Source: Hyalangium versicolor
GTDB taxonomy: Bacteria > Myxococcota > Myxococcia > Myxococcales > Myxococcaceae
Direction: 5' to 3'
Length of the DNA: 33,784 nucleotides
NCBI RefSeq assembly: GCF_020103695.1
Contig: NZ_JAHXBF010000057.1
Coordinates: 1 to 33,784 of the forward strand
This document shows, in pieces, positions 1 to 7,802 of the stretch (the stretch's first letter is position 1; every line of letters begins with the position of its first letter). A model generated the notes under the pieces. It was not told the origin of the DNA, did no database searches, and saw only the letters and a list, made by a program, of their open reading frames with translations. The translations under genes and the position numbers were made by a program.

Positions 1-478
1 ACCGGTCGGTGACGCCGAAGACGGCCTGGATGATCACGTCCAGCGAGAGGGATTGGGTGAGGTGGTGGGCGGAGAACGGCTGCCCGCGCGGGAGCGCGTT
101 GAGCCGCGCCAGCGTGAGGTCGCGAATGAGGGCGCCGTACGCCTTCATCCGCGCGCTGTGGAAGGGGGGCGCCTGGAGCTTGCGCAGGGCGCGGTGGCGA
201 TCGCCGGTCTGGATGAGGATGGAGTTCTCGCCGATGAGCGGCGCCATCAGCTTGGCGTAGACGGGATCGTAGATGCCGGGGTCCGCACCGAAGATGGTGC
301 GGAGCCCCTCCGGCTCGCCGGTCACCACAAATCCGCACTCCAGGCCGGGGAGGTAGAACGGGTCGCCGTAGCGGTCGCGGCAGTCGCGGAACAGCTTGAA
401 GGGATCCCGCATGTACCGCAGCTGCTGCAGGATGGCGCTGGGGGGGCCCTTCGGTAGCTTCGTCATGGGGTGAGTCAT
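1..478 (-). CDS. Cytochrome P450, N-terminal part (truncated by window edge)
   Basis: Reading the minus strand from an ATG at 478 gives 159 residues with no stop before the window ends, so only the N-terminal third is present. It starts with a proline-rich segment (KLPKGPP) followed by helix-A/B-like sequence (DPFKLFRDCRDRYGDPFYLP). A helix-C signature near residues 97-115 (GDRHRALRKLQAPPFHSARM) carries the conserved H-x-x-x-R pair that contacts the haem propionates. P450s are haem monooxygenases. The haem-binding cysteine and the I-helix threonine would lie outside the window, so activity cannot be judged. There is no signal peptide or N-terminal membrane anchor, consistent with a soluble bacterial P450. 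An alternative ATG lies four codons downstream (466). No clear Shine-Dalgarno sequence precedes either start. The gene is divergent from the 586-aa gene. The family call is firm; the substrate is unknown. Confidence 0.85.
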   Translation of the reverse strand, partial: MTHPMTKLPKGPPSAILQQLRYMRDPFKLFRDCRDRYGDPFYLPGLECGFVVTGEPEGLRTIFGADPGIYDPVYAKLMAPLIGENSILIQTGDRHRALRKLQAPPFHSARMKAYGALIRDLTLARLNALPRGQPFSAHHLTQSLSLDVIIQAVFGVTDR

Positions 479-628
479 GGGAGGATAATCGCATGTCGAT
501 ACCGCTGGGGTGTTTGCTGGCATTGCCCGAATGCCCACCCTCGCCGGTGTTCAGCCTGGCGCCCCTACCTTTCCCTGGCCGAGCCTCCCACGTAGGAGAA
601 GCAACCTCCTGCCCGTCGATGAGCGCTG

Positions 629-2389
629 GTGAGAGCAGGTCCCGCGTTTGACCCGCTCGAACGGCGCCGTTTAGATCCCGGCATGTGGCAAGAATATTTC
701 CTCAATCGGATCCGCGGCGCTCTCGGCGAACACCTGGGCGAGATGCCAGAGCAGGCGTTCACCGCCATGGTGGCCAGCTGGATCTATGACGTCACCGGCA
801 ATCAAGCCGATGAGTGGTGGGAGATCCTCGACTCGCTTCCTGGTTCGATGGAGGGTCAGATCCAGCGCTTCGTCGACGAAATGAGCGGCTGCTTCATTGA
901 GAACCTCGAGTTCCTCGAGAGGTACGACGAGCTCGGTCCGATGATCGAAGACCTGAGGCGCCGCTACACCGATGGCGGCTGGAACGCGACCAAACTCCGC
1001 TTCCAGGAGAACCCGCACTACGCCTTCTTCGTACGCCATGTGCAGCGAGAACTGGTCCTGACCGTACCCCTGCTCTGCCTGCTGGGCGGTGAAATGAGCG
1101 GAGACATGTTCGGCATCGGCGCCACGATGAGCCTCAACCCCGACGCACGGGTGCTGATCATGCGAGGGACGGATCTCGCCCTCGATCACACCGGCGACAT
1201 CGAGGGGTTCCTCAAGACCTGCGACCCCACGCGGGTCTACGTATCCACCAAGGACAAGAAGGCCAAGAACCTCAAGATCACGGAGATCTTCAAGACGGCC
1301 CGTGAGATCTTCCTGCCCATGCCCTACTACCTGGGCACGCTCTACCTGAGCATCCAGGGCTACTGGAAGGACACCCAGGCGCGCTCGTGGATCCGCGAGG
1401 ATTGGGGCGTCTCCGACACGGGGGGCTTCTGGAACCAGTGCCCCACGCTGGTCAGCTGGCTGGTGGACACGGGGCTGCCCTTCGAGGAGATGAAGGGCGA
1501 GAAGGTCCTCGTCCTCTGGAGCCGATTCACCGGCAAGAAGGGAGAAATCCATGTCGAGCACGACACGAGCTTCACAGGCGTGGAGCAGCTGGCACTGGAG
1601 GCACTGGGGCTCGGGTACTATGTGATCATCACCGGCGATCCTCCGGTCGTTCACCTCGAGGCCAAGGAGGGCCGGGCGCGAAAGTTCGACGTGATCTGCG
1701 AGAAGCTCAACGCGAGCTTCAAGTCACCGCGCATCTTCAACCTCACCAACTTCTGGAAGAAGGGGTCCTGGGAAGGAACGTTCGGGAAGGGCCGGATCCA
1801 TCAGTTCCGCCTCTATGAGTTGCTGCACCGCGCTTGCGACACGCGTCACCTGGGGATGCGCAGCGGGAACCTCGAGGCCATGGCGCTGATGGGCTTCTGC
1901 GTGCGCTACATGGAGGAGGTCAACAGCCAGGGTGGTGAACGGATGTCGGCGTGGCACAGCATCGGGCTCGGGTACGAGCGCATCCTGCTCAAGAGGCCCC
2001 CTACGCGCACCGGCCAGTGGGTCATCCAGCAATACCAGGGCAAGACGTACCCGAAGAAGATCAACTGGATCGCCGCCCGCAACCAGGGAGTCCAAGGCAC
2101 CATCGGCGACCCCTCCAAGGTCAAGGCCAAGGCCAAGCCACAGAACGAACGGAGCAAGAAGAAGGTAGAGAGCAGGTCCAACGTGAACGACGAGGTGCCC
2201 AGCGTGGACTTTCTCCCGGACATGGAGCTTGAGCCGAAAAAGAAGGAGGACGAGAAGCCCTCTCTTGACGGCCTCAAGTCAGGCTTCGCAAAGACAGACC
2301 GGGCCCAAGTGCGCGAGTTCCTGGCCTCGCAGAACAGGTGCCCGGTCTTTGAGACACTGCCTGTCAACTGGCGCTCCCAGCTCATCTAG
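629..2389 (+). CDS. Orphan protein of unknown function, possible GT-B-like fold
   Basis: I do not recognise this 586-residue protein with certainty. Residues about 20-110 are helical and acidic. The centre alternates short hydrophobic strands and helices (RVLIMRGTDLAL, KVLVLWSRFTGKKGEIHVEH, LGYYVIITGDPP), and near residues 410-430 there is a glycine-rich stretch (HLGMRSGNLEAMALMGFCVRYMEE). That pattern is reminiscent of the nucleotide-sugar-binding half of GT-B glycosyltransferases, but no diagnostic motif makes it certain. Residues about 495-545 are a lysine-rich, low-complexity linker, followed by a short C-terminal tail. There is no signal peptide. The GTG at 629 is the longest start. An ATG at 683 (MWQEYF) is equally plausible, and neither has a clear ribosome-binding site. 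It precedes the toxin gene by 110 bases, so it may belong to the same accessory cassette. Confidence 0.6.
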   Translation: MRAGPAFDPLERRRLDPGMWQEYFLNRIRGALGEHLGEMPEQAFTAMVASWIYDVTGNQADEWWEILDSLPGSMEGQIQRFVDEMSGCFIENLEFLERYDELGPMIEDLRRRYTDGGWNATKLRFQENPHYAFFVRHVQRELVLTVPLLCLLGGEMSGDMFGIGATMSLNPDARVLIMRGTDLALDHTGDIEGFLKTCDPTRVYVSTKDKKAKNLKITEIFKTAREIFLPMPYYLGTLYLSIQGYWKDTQARSWIREDWGVSDTGGFWNQCPTLVSWLVDTGLPFEEMKGEKVLVLWSRFTGKKGEIHVEHDTSFTGVEQLALEALGLGYYVIITGDPPVVHLEAKEGRARKFDVICEKLNASFKSPRIFNLTNFWKKGSWEGTFGKGRIHQFRLYELLHRACDTRHLGMRSGNLEAMALMGFCVRYMEEVNSQGGERMSAWHSIGLGYERILLKRPPTRTGQWVIQQYQGKTYPKKINWIAARNQGVQGTIGDPSKVKAKAKPQNERSKKKVESRSNVNDEVPSVDFLPDMELEPKKKEDEKPSLDGLKSGFAKTDRAQVREFLASQNRCPVFETLPVNWRSQLI

Positions 2390-2461
2390 AGCACCCAGCG
2401 GAGTGCACTTGCAGCACATGGAGCCCCCGTGAAGTAGTCAGAGCTCAAAACAAAGACGGCG

Positions 2462-2484
2462 CGCCTCCCAATTTCCGAGAGGCG
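2462..2484 (+). repeat. Small hairpin upstream of the toxin gene
   Basis: CGCCTC at 2462-2467 pairs with GAGGCG at 2479-2484 around an 11-base loop, just before the toxin's ribosome-binding site (GGGGGAG at about 2490). It has no following T-run. It could be a weak terminator of the 586-aa gene or a leader structure affecting toxin translation. Confidence 0.3.
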
Positions 2485-2499
2485 TCATCGGGGGAGTCC

Positions 2500-3801
2500 A
2501 TGAGGTTCATTGCACTGGTGTCTGTACTGCTTCTGGCAGCAGGGTGCGCGACACCCCGTGTCGTCCATATCGATACGGGGAACGGCCAGGAAGTCGTCCA
2601 CGAGTCGGTCGATGTCGCACCAGTCAAGGTGAGCGACGAGGAGTTCAAGTCAGCCCTCACGCAGCTCATCCTCGACTTGCGGATGGATGTGGCGTTCCGG
2701 GAAACGGAAGAGGCGGACAAGCTCGGGTGGGTACGGTCCAGGAGGTTGCTCGCATCCTCGAAGGGGCTCGCGGATCCTGGCTCGGGCAGTTCACCAGAGT
2801 CGCTACACGCACGCATTTGCCCCGACGCGGACGAGTGTTTGTCCCTGGTGGGTGGGACGGGGCTGACGTTCTCGCGCAAGGACCGGACATTGATGGCGCT
2901 CTCGTTCGCACTCGATACCGTGTGGGAGAGCGTCGAGGCCGAGGTCGGCAAAATGCTGAACCCAGCGGCGCTCAAAGCCATGGTGACCTCGGCCGCTCTG
3001 GCCTTGTTCCTCACCATCACCCTGCCCGAGCCGATCACCAAGGCCCTCGCGGTCGCGCTGACGGCGGCGATGGTGGCCTACCTCGGAGTGGTGCCGGTCT
3101 GGGAGATAGGGCGAGGTTTCGTCCAGTTGTGGGATGATGCGGGGACGGCGATGAGTGTCATCGAGCTACAAGACATCGGGCACAAGTTCGGGAGGGTATT
3201 GGGGACAAACGGCACGCGCGTCCTGGTGCTCCTGGTCACTGCGGCGCTTGGAGGAAGAGGGGCGATGGCAGCTCAGGGCCCCAAGCTTCCTGGATTTCCC
3301 CAGGCGGCTCTTCGCGCGGAGGCCGAGGCTGGATTCCAGCTTGGGGCGGCCCTGAATGGTGGCGTGACCTCCATCGCGCTGCCCGCGGCTGGAGTGCTCA
3401 ATGTCGCGCTGGCCCCTGGAGCTACTACTGCCTTGGCGATGTACCAGGAGGGGAAAGTTCCAGGCGACGAAGAGGGGCCGATTCATCACATCTGCACGAA
3501 CAAGAACTCGATTTCCGCTGCGACGGGTGGTCCGTGGACGCCAATCTGCGAGGACATCTTCAGGAAGGCGGGGATGAGTCTGGAGGATGTGGCAAACCAA
3601 GTACGGCTCAAGGGGCACGAGGGGCCACACACAGCGGCATACCACAAAGCAGTAGTGGGGCGCCTGCAAGATGCCGTGAGCCGATGCAAGACCCCTGAGA
3701 CTTGTCGGCCCGAGTTATTGAAAGAGCTTGCGAAGATTGCGAATGAGTTGCTGACGCCGGGCTCAAGATTGCGGCGACTCATCGTGAAGGCGGGAGATTG
3801 A
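2500..3801 (+). CDS. SitA5-like polymorphic toxin lipoprotein with C-terminal AHH nuclease domain
   Basis: This 433-aa protein starts with a lipoprotein signal (MRFIALVSVLLLAAGC, lipidated Cys16), as in the Myxococcus SitA toxins that move between sibling cells by TraA/TraB outer-membrane exchange. Residues about 165-205 form one long or two short hydrophobic segments (SAALALFLTITL, ALAVALTAAMVAYLGVVPV), with further hydrophobic patches around 240 and 295; these may help translocation. The C-terminus is an AHH-type HNH/Endonuclease VII-fold nuclease: IHHICTNKN (H329, H330), a GGPWTPICEDIFRKAGM block, and GHEGPHTAAYH (H373, H377, H382). GGGGGAG precedes the ATG. One base after the stop comes its likely immunity gene. 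What is seen: lipobox, hydrophobic middle and AHH motifs. What is inferred: delivery by outer-membrane exchange and nucleic-acid cleavage in the recipient. The sub-family (SitA5) is assigned from memory of similar proteins. Confidence 0.8.
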   Translation: MRFIALVSVLLLAAGCATPRVVHIDTGNGQEVVHESVDVAPVKVSDEEFKSALTQLILDLRMDVAFRETEEADKLGWVRSRRLLASSKGLADPGSGSSPESLHARICPDADECLSLVGGTGLTFSRKDRTLMALSFALDTVWESVEAEVGKMLNPAALKAMVTSAALALFLTITLPEPITKALAVALTAAMVAYLGVVPVWEIGRGFVQLWDDAGTAMSVIELQDIGHKFGRVLGTNGTRVLVLLVTAALGGRGAMAAQGPKLPGFPQAALRAEAEAGFQLGAALNGGVTSIALPAAGVLNVALAPGATTALAMYQEGKVPGDEEGPIHHICTNKNSISAATGGPWTPICEDIFRKAGMSLEDVANQVRLKGHEGPHTAAYHKAVVGRLQDAVSRCKTPETCRPELLKELAKIANELLTPGSRLRRLIVKAGD

Positions 3802-3802
3802 G

Positions 3803-4405
3803 GTGGAACGTCATTTCTACTGGGTGGATATTGCCGATGTGCCTCAGTGGTACATCACGACTCCCGTTCCAGCATCTGGAGGGGAGTTCGAGGAACCTTG
3901 GATGTTCACGGATGGGCGTGTTCTGCCCAACCCTGGACCCATCAAGGCTCAGGTTCGGAATCAGGGCGTGAGGCGCACTTTCATGTTCGCTGGAGTAGAG
4001 CGAGTGCCAATCGTCAGCGAAGCAGTTGGGAATGTCTTCAGGGTGCTTGCCCCTGACGACGTACAGTTATTCCCGGTGACGGTGGGGAGAGAACTTGAGA
4101 ATTTCTTCATCGTCAACGCAACAAGACTTGTCGACTGCATTGATGAGGCGCGATGCGAGGAGATACAGCCGTACGAGCAGGATGACCCGCATCCTGAGCA
4201 CAGAGGTGCATACCGTTGGGTCTACGGCTTGCGGATTGCCCCTGCAAAGAATGAAGGCGCACATGTCTTGAGGCCGAGGAAGTTCAAGACGGCGTTCATT
4301 GTCTCGGAGGAGGTCAAGAACGCACTCGAACAGGTCGGGAACTTGGGAGTGTCGTTCGAGCGTGTGACGGGCCCCAGCGGAGCACAAGATGACCACCGAG
4401 GGTGA
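3803..4405 (+). CDS. Imm11-like immunity protein for the AHH toxin
   Basis: This 200-residue soluble protein has no signal peptide. Its opening (VERHFYWVDIADVPQWYI), a central conserved-looking LFPVTVG block and the ending GVSFERVTGPSG are typical of DUF1629/Imm11-type immunity proteins that sit directly after polymorphic toxin genes. The GTG start lies one base after the toxin stop, with GGGAG about ten bases upstream inside the toxin's last codons, so the two are translationally coupled. The expected role is to bind and neutralise the nuclease domain in the cytoplasm of the producer and its kin. The C-terminal 17 bases overlap the start of the next gene. The immunity role is inferred from position and resemblance; binding to this particular AHH domain is not demonstrated. 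Confidence 0.7.
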   Translation: MERHFYWVDIADVPQWYITTPVPASGGEFEEPWMFTDGRVLPNPGPIKAQVRNQGVRRTFMFAGVERVPIVSEAVGNVFRVLAPDDVQLFPVTVGRELENFFIVNATRLVDCIDEARCEEIQPYEQDDPHPEHRGAYRWVYGLRIAPAKNEGAHVLRPRKFKTAFIVSEEVKNALEQVGNLGVSFERVTGPSGAQDDHRG

Positions 4406-5339
4406 ATGGAAAGAATTCAAGGTCGGTGTGCCTTACGAGCCACCCAAGTTCAACCCCACCTGCATACCCCTTGGCCGCACCTATCATGTCGCGCATGTTT
4501 CGGTTGCTCACCAAATTCTTGCCCAAGGGAAGCTTCGCGCTGGTCTCATCCACGACAAGAGCAAGCTGAATACCCACCGCATCCTCGTGAACTGGTTCTC
4601 ACCCAACAGCTGGGTCAACGGATCCCGATACGGGAACATTCAGTTCGCATTTGAGTGGTCGGAACTTGTCAAGGGGCTCAACTACTACTGGGTCGAGGCC
4701 ATGACCTACAACGTCAAGGCGCCCAGACTCCTTGCAACGAGCAAAAACCACGATGACCTGCTCCAACGCTACGATCCAACGAAGGGAGACGGTCCCTGGT
4801 GGCATGACCCCAAGGAGGACAAGCATTATTGGAACTCGGAGATTACGCTAGAGTTAATGGTAGAGAGCGATGTTGTGCTATCTCGCTGTGTCGAGATCGA
4901 GTTCATTAAACATCATCCCAACTTCTGCTGTCTCGATTACCGTCGATGCTTGGAGCGCGATATGGCTGATTATCGCGCGGCCTTTCGGTTTTTGGCCGGC
5001 CACATCGCCGGCTTCGGTTTCGCCTCGTCCACAACGCCGGGGTGGTCGGGTCCGCCAATCAAGCCAAGACAGCTGAGTGATGCGTGGGAGTTCATGGAGA
5101 AAGTCTTGTCTCGTCGTGTGACGGCTCTCTCTCACGGAACCATTACAGCGCAAGATTCGGTTGCTCCAGTCTTGGCAAGGACTTTGTTTCGCACGTTTGC
5201 AGCGTCAGACCGGTCTGAAATCGACGTTGAGTCGTTAAAGCTCGTCGCCGCACTCTTTGCTGATCAAGGCGCCGTCCTTGATGCTTGTCAGGCCGAGTTC
5301 ACGCGTGTCTTTGGGAAACTGGACCAGAGTCTGCCTTGA
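4389..5339 (+). CDS. Unknown protein, possible ADP-ribosyltransferase (DarT-like) N-terminal domain
   Basis: This 316-aa soluble protein has an N-terminal half that recalls the DarT/DUF4433 and wider ART families. TYHVAHVSVAHQIL (H33, H36) resembles the 'H-x-T-x-x-x-N-L-x-x-I-L' opening of DarT. NWFSPN (68-73) resembles its 'Y-F-S-P' strand. NSEITLELMVESDVVL carries glutamates E151 and E155 where a catalytic Glu would be expected. A histidine/cysteine-rich stretch follows (KHHPNFCCLDYRRC). The C-terminal half (200-316) is helical and unassigned. The ATG at 4389 overlaps the immunity gene by 17 bases in another frame, so it is co-expressed with the toxin cassette. It could be a second effector, a toxin-modifying enzyme or an accessory immunity factor. 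No DarG-like macrodomain antitoxin is adjacent. The ART assignment rests on motif resemblance only. Confidence 0.45.
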   Translation: MTTEGEWKEFKVGVPYEPPKFNPTCIPLGRTYHVAHVSVAHQILAQGKLRAGLIHDKSKLNTHRILVNWFSPNSWVNGSRYGNIQFAFEWSELVKGLNYYWVEAMTYNVKAPRLLATSKNHDDLLQRYDPTKGDGPWWHDPKEDKHYWNSEITLELMVESDVVLSRCVEIEFIKHHPNFCCLDYRRCLERDMADYRAAFRFLAGHIAGFGFASSTTPGWSGPPIKPRQLSDAWEFMEKVLSRRVTALSHGTITAQDSVAPVLARTLFRTFAASDRSEIDVESLKLVAALFADQGAVLDACQAEFTRVFGKLDQSLP

Positions 5340-5390
5340 ACGGGTAGCCAGCGCATGGCGAAGGAGCTGTTCCGGATGATCGGCTTCTGA
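5340..5390 (+). pseudogene. Short coding remnant, possible tail of a displaced toxin
   Basis: Directly after the stop of the 316-aa gene, the same frame reads on for 16 codons (TGSQRMAKELFRMIGF) to a second stop at 5388-5390. It looks like the C-terminal tail of a protein rather than random intergenic sequence. Polymorphic toxin loci commonly keep 3' fragments of older toxin ends in front of orphan immunity genes, and a 209-aa candidate immunity gene starts 13 bases later. The alternative is a recent nonsense change that shortened the 316-aa protein by 16 residues. Confidence 0.35.
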
Positions 5391-5402
5391 GGGGCAGAGG
5401 GC

Positions 5403-6032
5403 ATGCACTCCGACTATCCCGAGAACCTCATCATCGAGGAACGGACCCTGGAGGGTGAGAGGCTGGAGCTTGGCGCCAAGAACATCCGCTACTATCTCGG
5501 ACCCAACCTGGTACTGAGGCGCTGTACGATCGTTCTACGGGTATCGTCCGAGCTCCTCCACCTGAACGGCCCACGGTTCATTGACTGCCACATCGAGGTC
5601 AAGAGACAACTCAAGAATGCCGTCTGGTACACCGCCCATCTAAAAGGCTGCCGTTTCACAGGGCGCCTCTTCTCTTGTGATTTCGGGCATGAGCCAGATT
5701 ACGGGCTGATCCATCAGGATATGGGTGGAATCGAGGACTGCGATTTCACCGCTGCGCACCTCCACGCGTGCCGGTTCGTCGGGTGCGACGCTCGCACCTT
5801 GAAATTTCCTCGCTGGCCCTACTTCACCCTTCTGGACCCCTACCGAAGGAGCCGTGAGTTCGCCTCTATGACCTGGCCGCGAGAGATTCGTCCCTGGTTC
5901 ACTGGCTTTGACAGATATCCCAAGGCAACCGCTGCCATGACCTACTCGGCCACAGCCCTGGCGAAAGAGGCGGGCGTCAGCGAAGACAGGATCAGGGCAT
6001 TGCTCGAAGGCCACGCCGACGTCATCTATTAA
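5403..6032 (+). CDS. Beta-helix/pentapeptide-like protein, possible orphan immunity protein
   Basis: This 209-residue soluble protein has no signal peptide. Residues about 25-140 contain irregular repeats of the form x-C-x-F/I with regularly spaced Cys/Phe: RRCTIVLR, FIDCHIEV, LKGCRFTG, LFSCDFG, IEDCDFTA, LHACRFVGCD. This suggests a right-handed beta-helix of the pentapeptide-repeat kind. The last 60 residues (WPREIRPWFTGFDRYPKA, then a helix ending ALLEGHADVIY) are different. GAGGGGCAGAGGG just upstream of the ATG is a good ribosome-binding site. It follows a possible toxin-tail remnant and closes the plus-strand toxin cassette, facing the convergent regulator gene 17 bases away. Small proteins in this position usually act as immunity proteins, but no specific toxin partner is visible here. 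Confidence 0.6.
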   Translation: MHSDYPENLIIEERTLEGERLELGAKNIRYYLGPNLVLRRCTIVLRVSSELLHLNGPRFIDCHIEVKRQLKNAVWYTAHLKGCRFTGRLFSCDFGHEPDYGLIHQDMGGIEDCDFTAAHLHACRFVGCDARTLKFPRWPYFTLLDPYRRSREFASMTWPREIRPWFTGFDRYPKATAAMTYSATALAKEAGVSEDRIRALLEGHADVIY

Positions 6033-6049
6033 AGGCGACTTGGGACGGC

Positions 6050-7681
6050 TCACTCTCCATCTTCCGGGTCGAGCCCCCACTCCTTCAGCCGCCTGTAGAG
6101 GCTGGCGCGGCTCAGTCCCAGCGCCCGGGCCGTACGCTCCCTGTTGTGCAGGAAGCGTCGCAACGTGTTCTCGATCACCTGCCGCTCCAGCCGCTCCATC
6201 ATCTGCCCCAGCGTCGCGCCCATCGGCAGCTCGAGGTTCGCCAGTCCCTCCGGCTCGCGCAGCACTCCCGCTTCGAACGACACATCATCCACGTCGATCT
6301 TCGGTCCCTTGCGCAGCAGCAGGGCGCGGTTCACCACGTTGCGCAGCTCCCGGACATTGCCAGGCCACGTGTGCTGCTGGAGCTTGTCCAGCGCGGCCGC
6401 GGTGAACTTCACCGTCTGCCCTCGAGGCGAGTAGGCCCGCACGAAGTGCTCAGCCAGCGTCCTCACGTCTCCGGGCCGACGGCGCAGCGGCGGAAGCACC
6501 AGCGGAATGCCGCACAGCCGGAAGTACAGATCCTCACGAAACTTCCCGTCGCGGACCTGGGCCAGCAATTCACGGTTGGTCGCAGCCACCACTCGCACGT
6601 CCACCTGAAGCGGGCGCGTGGCTCCCACAAGTTTGACCTCTCCGTTCTCCAACACGCGCAGCAGCTTGGCCTGCAGCTCCAGCGGCAGCTCTCCAACCTC
6701 GTCCAGGAAGAGCGTGCCGCCGTGGGCAGCCTCGAAAGCGCCCTTTCGCCTCACCTCGGCGCCGGTGAAAGCACCCTTCTCGTGGCCGAACAACTCACTC
6801 TCGATCAGCTGTGGAGAGATCGCCGCGCAGTTGATGGGGATGAAGGGCTGAGCGGCACGCGGGGAGCAGTCGTGAATGGCCCGGGCCACCAATTCCTTGC
6901 CGGTACCGGACTCGCCCAGAATGGCCACCGTGACGGCCGAGGGCGCCACCCGCTGGATCAGCTCCTGGAGCTGCCTCATCGCGGCGTCACCGCCGATGAT
7001 GCCGTAAAAGGACGTCTGCGGCTGCCCCCGAGGCACCGGCTCGAAGAACAGCTCCGTCTCTCCCACTCGCAGCGCGGTGCCCAGCGCGATCTCCGCCTCG
7101 AAGATGCGTGTGCTCCCCAGGAACGAGCCATTGGTGGAGTTCAGATCCACCACGTGAAAGCCGCCGTCACTCCGAGTCACCTTCAGGTGTCGGTTGGAGA
7201 TGAAGCGATCCTGGATCACCAGAGCGTTGGCGGGATCCTTGCCCAGGGTGAAGGTGTCCTCGCGGATCTCATGAACGAACTCGGTGGTGCCCTGCTTCAC
7301 TCGCACCTGGACAGGTGGCAAGTCCTGCTCGGGAGTCTCGCGGGATTGAACATCGGTGCCCCGCCCCACACCGGTGGGCCCATCCGACGCCCCTGCGCTG
7401 CTCAGCCGGAAGACAGCGCGCCACGAGCCGAGGCTCAAGTCCACCCCATCCGCCAGCTCTCCCTGCGTCATGGGCTTGCCGGCCACGAGCGTGCCGTGGC
7501 CAGAGAGATCCTCCATCAGGCAGAGCGCGCCGTCGTACTGGAGCGCCACATGCTGGCGGCTCACGGTGGGATCCGGGATGACGACATCACAGCTCTCCCC
7601 GCGGCCGAGCACCAGACGCGTGCTTCCCACTCCTACCCGGAGCACCTCCTCGCCTCTGCGAAAGAACACCAACTCCGGCAT
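6050..7681 (-). CDS. Sigma-54-dependent transcriptional activator with two N-terminal FHA domains
   Basis: This 543-aa bacterial enhancer-binding protein contains two forkhead-associated phosphothreonine-binding domains in tandem: residues about 10-95 (LGRGESCDVVIPDPTVSRQH) and about 117-215 (LGKDPANALVIQDRFISNRH, then LNSTNGSFLG). A sigma-54-type AAA+ ATPase domain follows (about 225-460), with Walker A GESGTGKE (K262), the sigma-54-contacting loop GAFTGA (303-308) and Walker B GGTLFLDEVGEL. The C-terminus (about 490-543) is a Fis-type helix-turn-helix (NRERTARALGLSRASLYRRLKEWG). FHA-bEBPs are abundant in myxobacteria, where the FHA domain links Ser/Thr kinase signalling to sigma-54 promoters. 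The start at 7681 is chosen because AGGAG lies eight bases upstream and the FHA domain follows at once; the open frame further upstream overlaps the permease gene. Its target is unknown, but the upstream transporter genes and three adjacent dyads are candidates. Confidence 0.93.
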   Translation of the reverse strand: MPELVFFRRGEEVLRVGVGSTRLVLGRGESCDVVIPDPTVSRQHVALQYDGALCLMEDLSGHGTLVAGKPMTQGELADGVDLSLGSWRAVFRLSSAGASDGPTGVGRGTDVQSRETPEQDLPPVQVRVKQGTTEFVHEIREDTFTLGKDPANALVIQDRFISNRHLKVTRSDGGFHVVDLNSTNGSFLGSTRIFEAEIALGTALRVGETELFFEPVPRGQPQTSFYGIIGGDAAMRQLQELIQRVAPSAVTVAILGESGTGKELVARAIHDCSPRAAQPFIPINCAAISPQLIESELFGHEKGAFTGAEVRRKGAFEAAHGGTLFLDEVGELPLELQAKLLRVLENGEVKLVGATRPLQVDVRVVAATNRELLAQVRDGKFREDLYFRLCGIPLVLPPLRRRPGDVRTLAEHFVRAYSPRGQTVKFTAAALDKLQQHTWPGNVRELRNVVNRALLLRKGPKIDVDDVSFEAGVLREPEGLANLELPMGATLGQMMERLERQVIENTLRRFLHNRERTARALGLSRASLYRRLKEWGLDPEDGE

Positions 7682-7719
7682 GAGTGCGTCTCCTGGGATT
7701 GCGGCAACCCGACACGCGC

Positions 7720-7773
7720 CGCTCTGAGCAGAGCGCTGGTACCGACCAGTCGGGACCGGACGGGTTCCCGTCC
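7720..7773. promoter_or_regulatory. Cluster of three back-to-back dyad symmetries upstream of the activator gene
   Basis: Three inverted repeats lie end to end in the 121-base gap before the activator. They are CGCTCTGAGCAGAGCG (7720-7735, perfect), a 9-2-9 imperfect dyad GGTACCGAC/GTCGGGACC (7738-7757, one mismatch) and GGACGGGTTCCCGTCC (7758-7773, perfect). None is followed by a T-run on the minus strand. They could be activator binding sites, where a Fis-type HTH dimer would suit dyads, or stacked RNA hairpins ending the permease transcript. No -24/-12 promoter was recognised. Confidence 0.45.
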
Positions 7774-7802
7774 CCCGCCTGACCCTATGCCGAGAACACG
7801 CC

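Noticed and set aside
479..628. Possible sigma-54 promoter around TGGCATTGCCC in the P450 upstream gap
   Set aside because: The spacing between GG and GC is 12 rather than 10 bases, so it does not fit the -24/-12 pattern. Nothing else in the gap is convincing.
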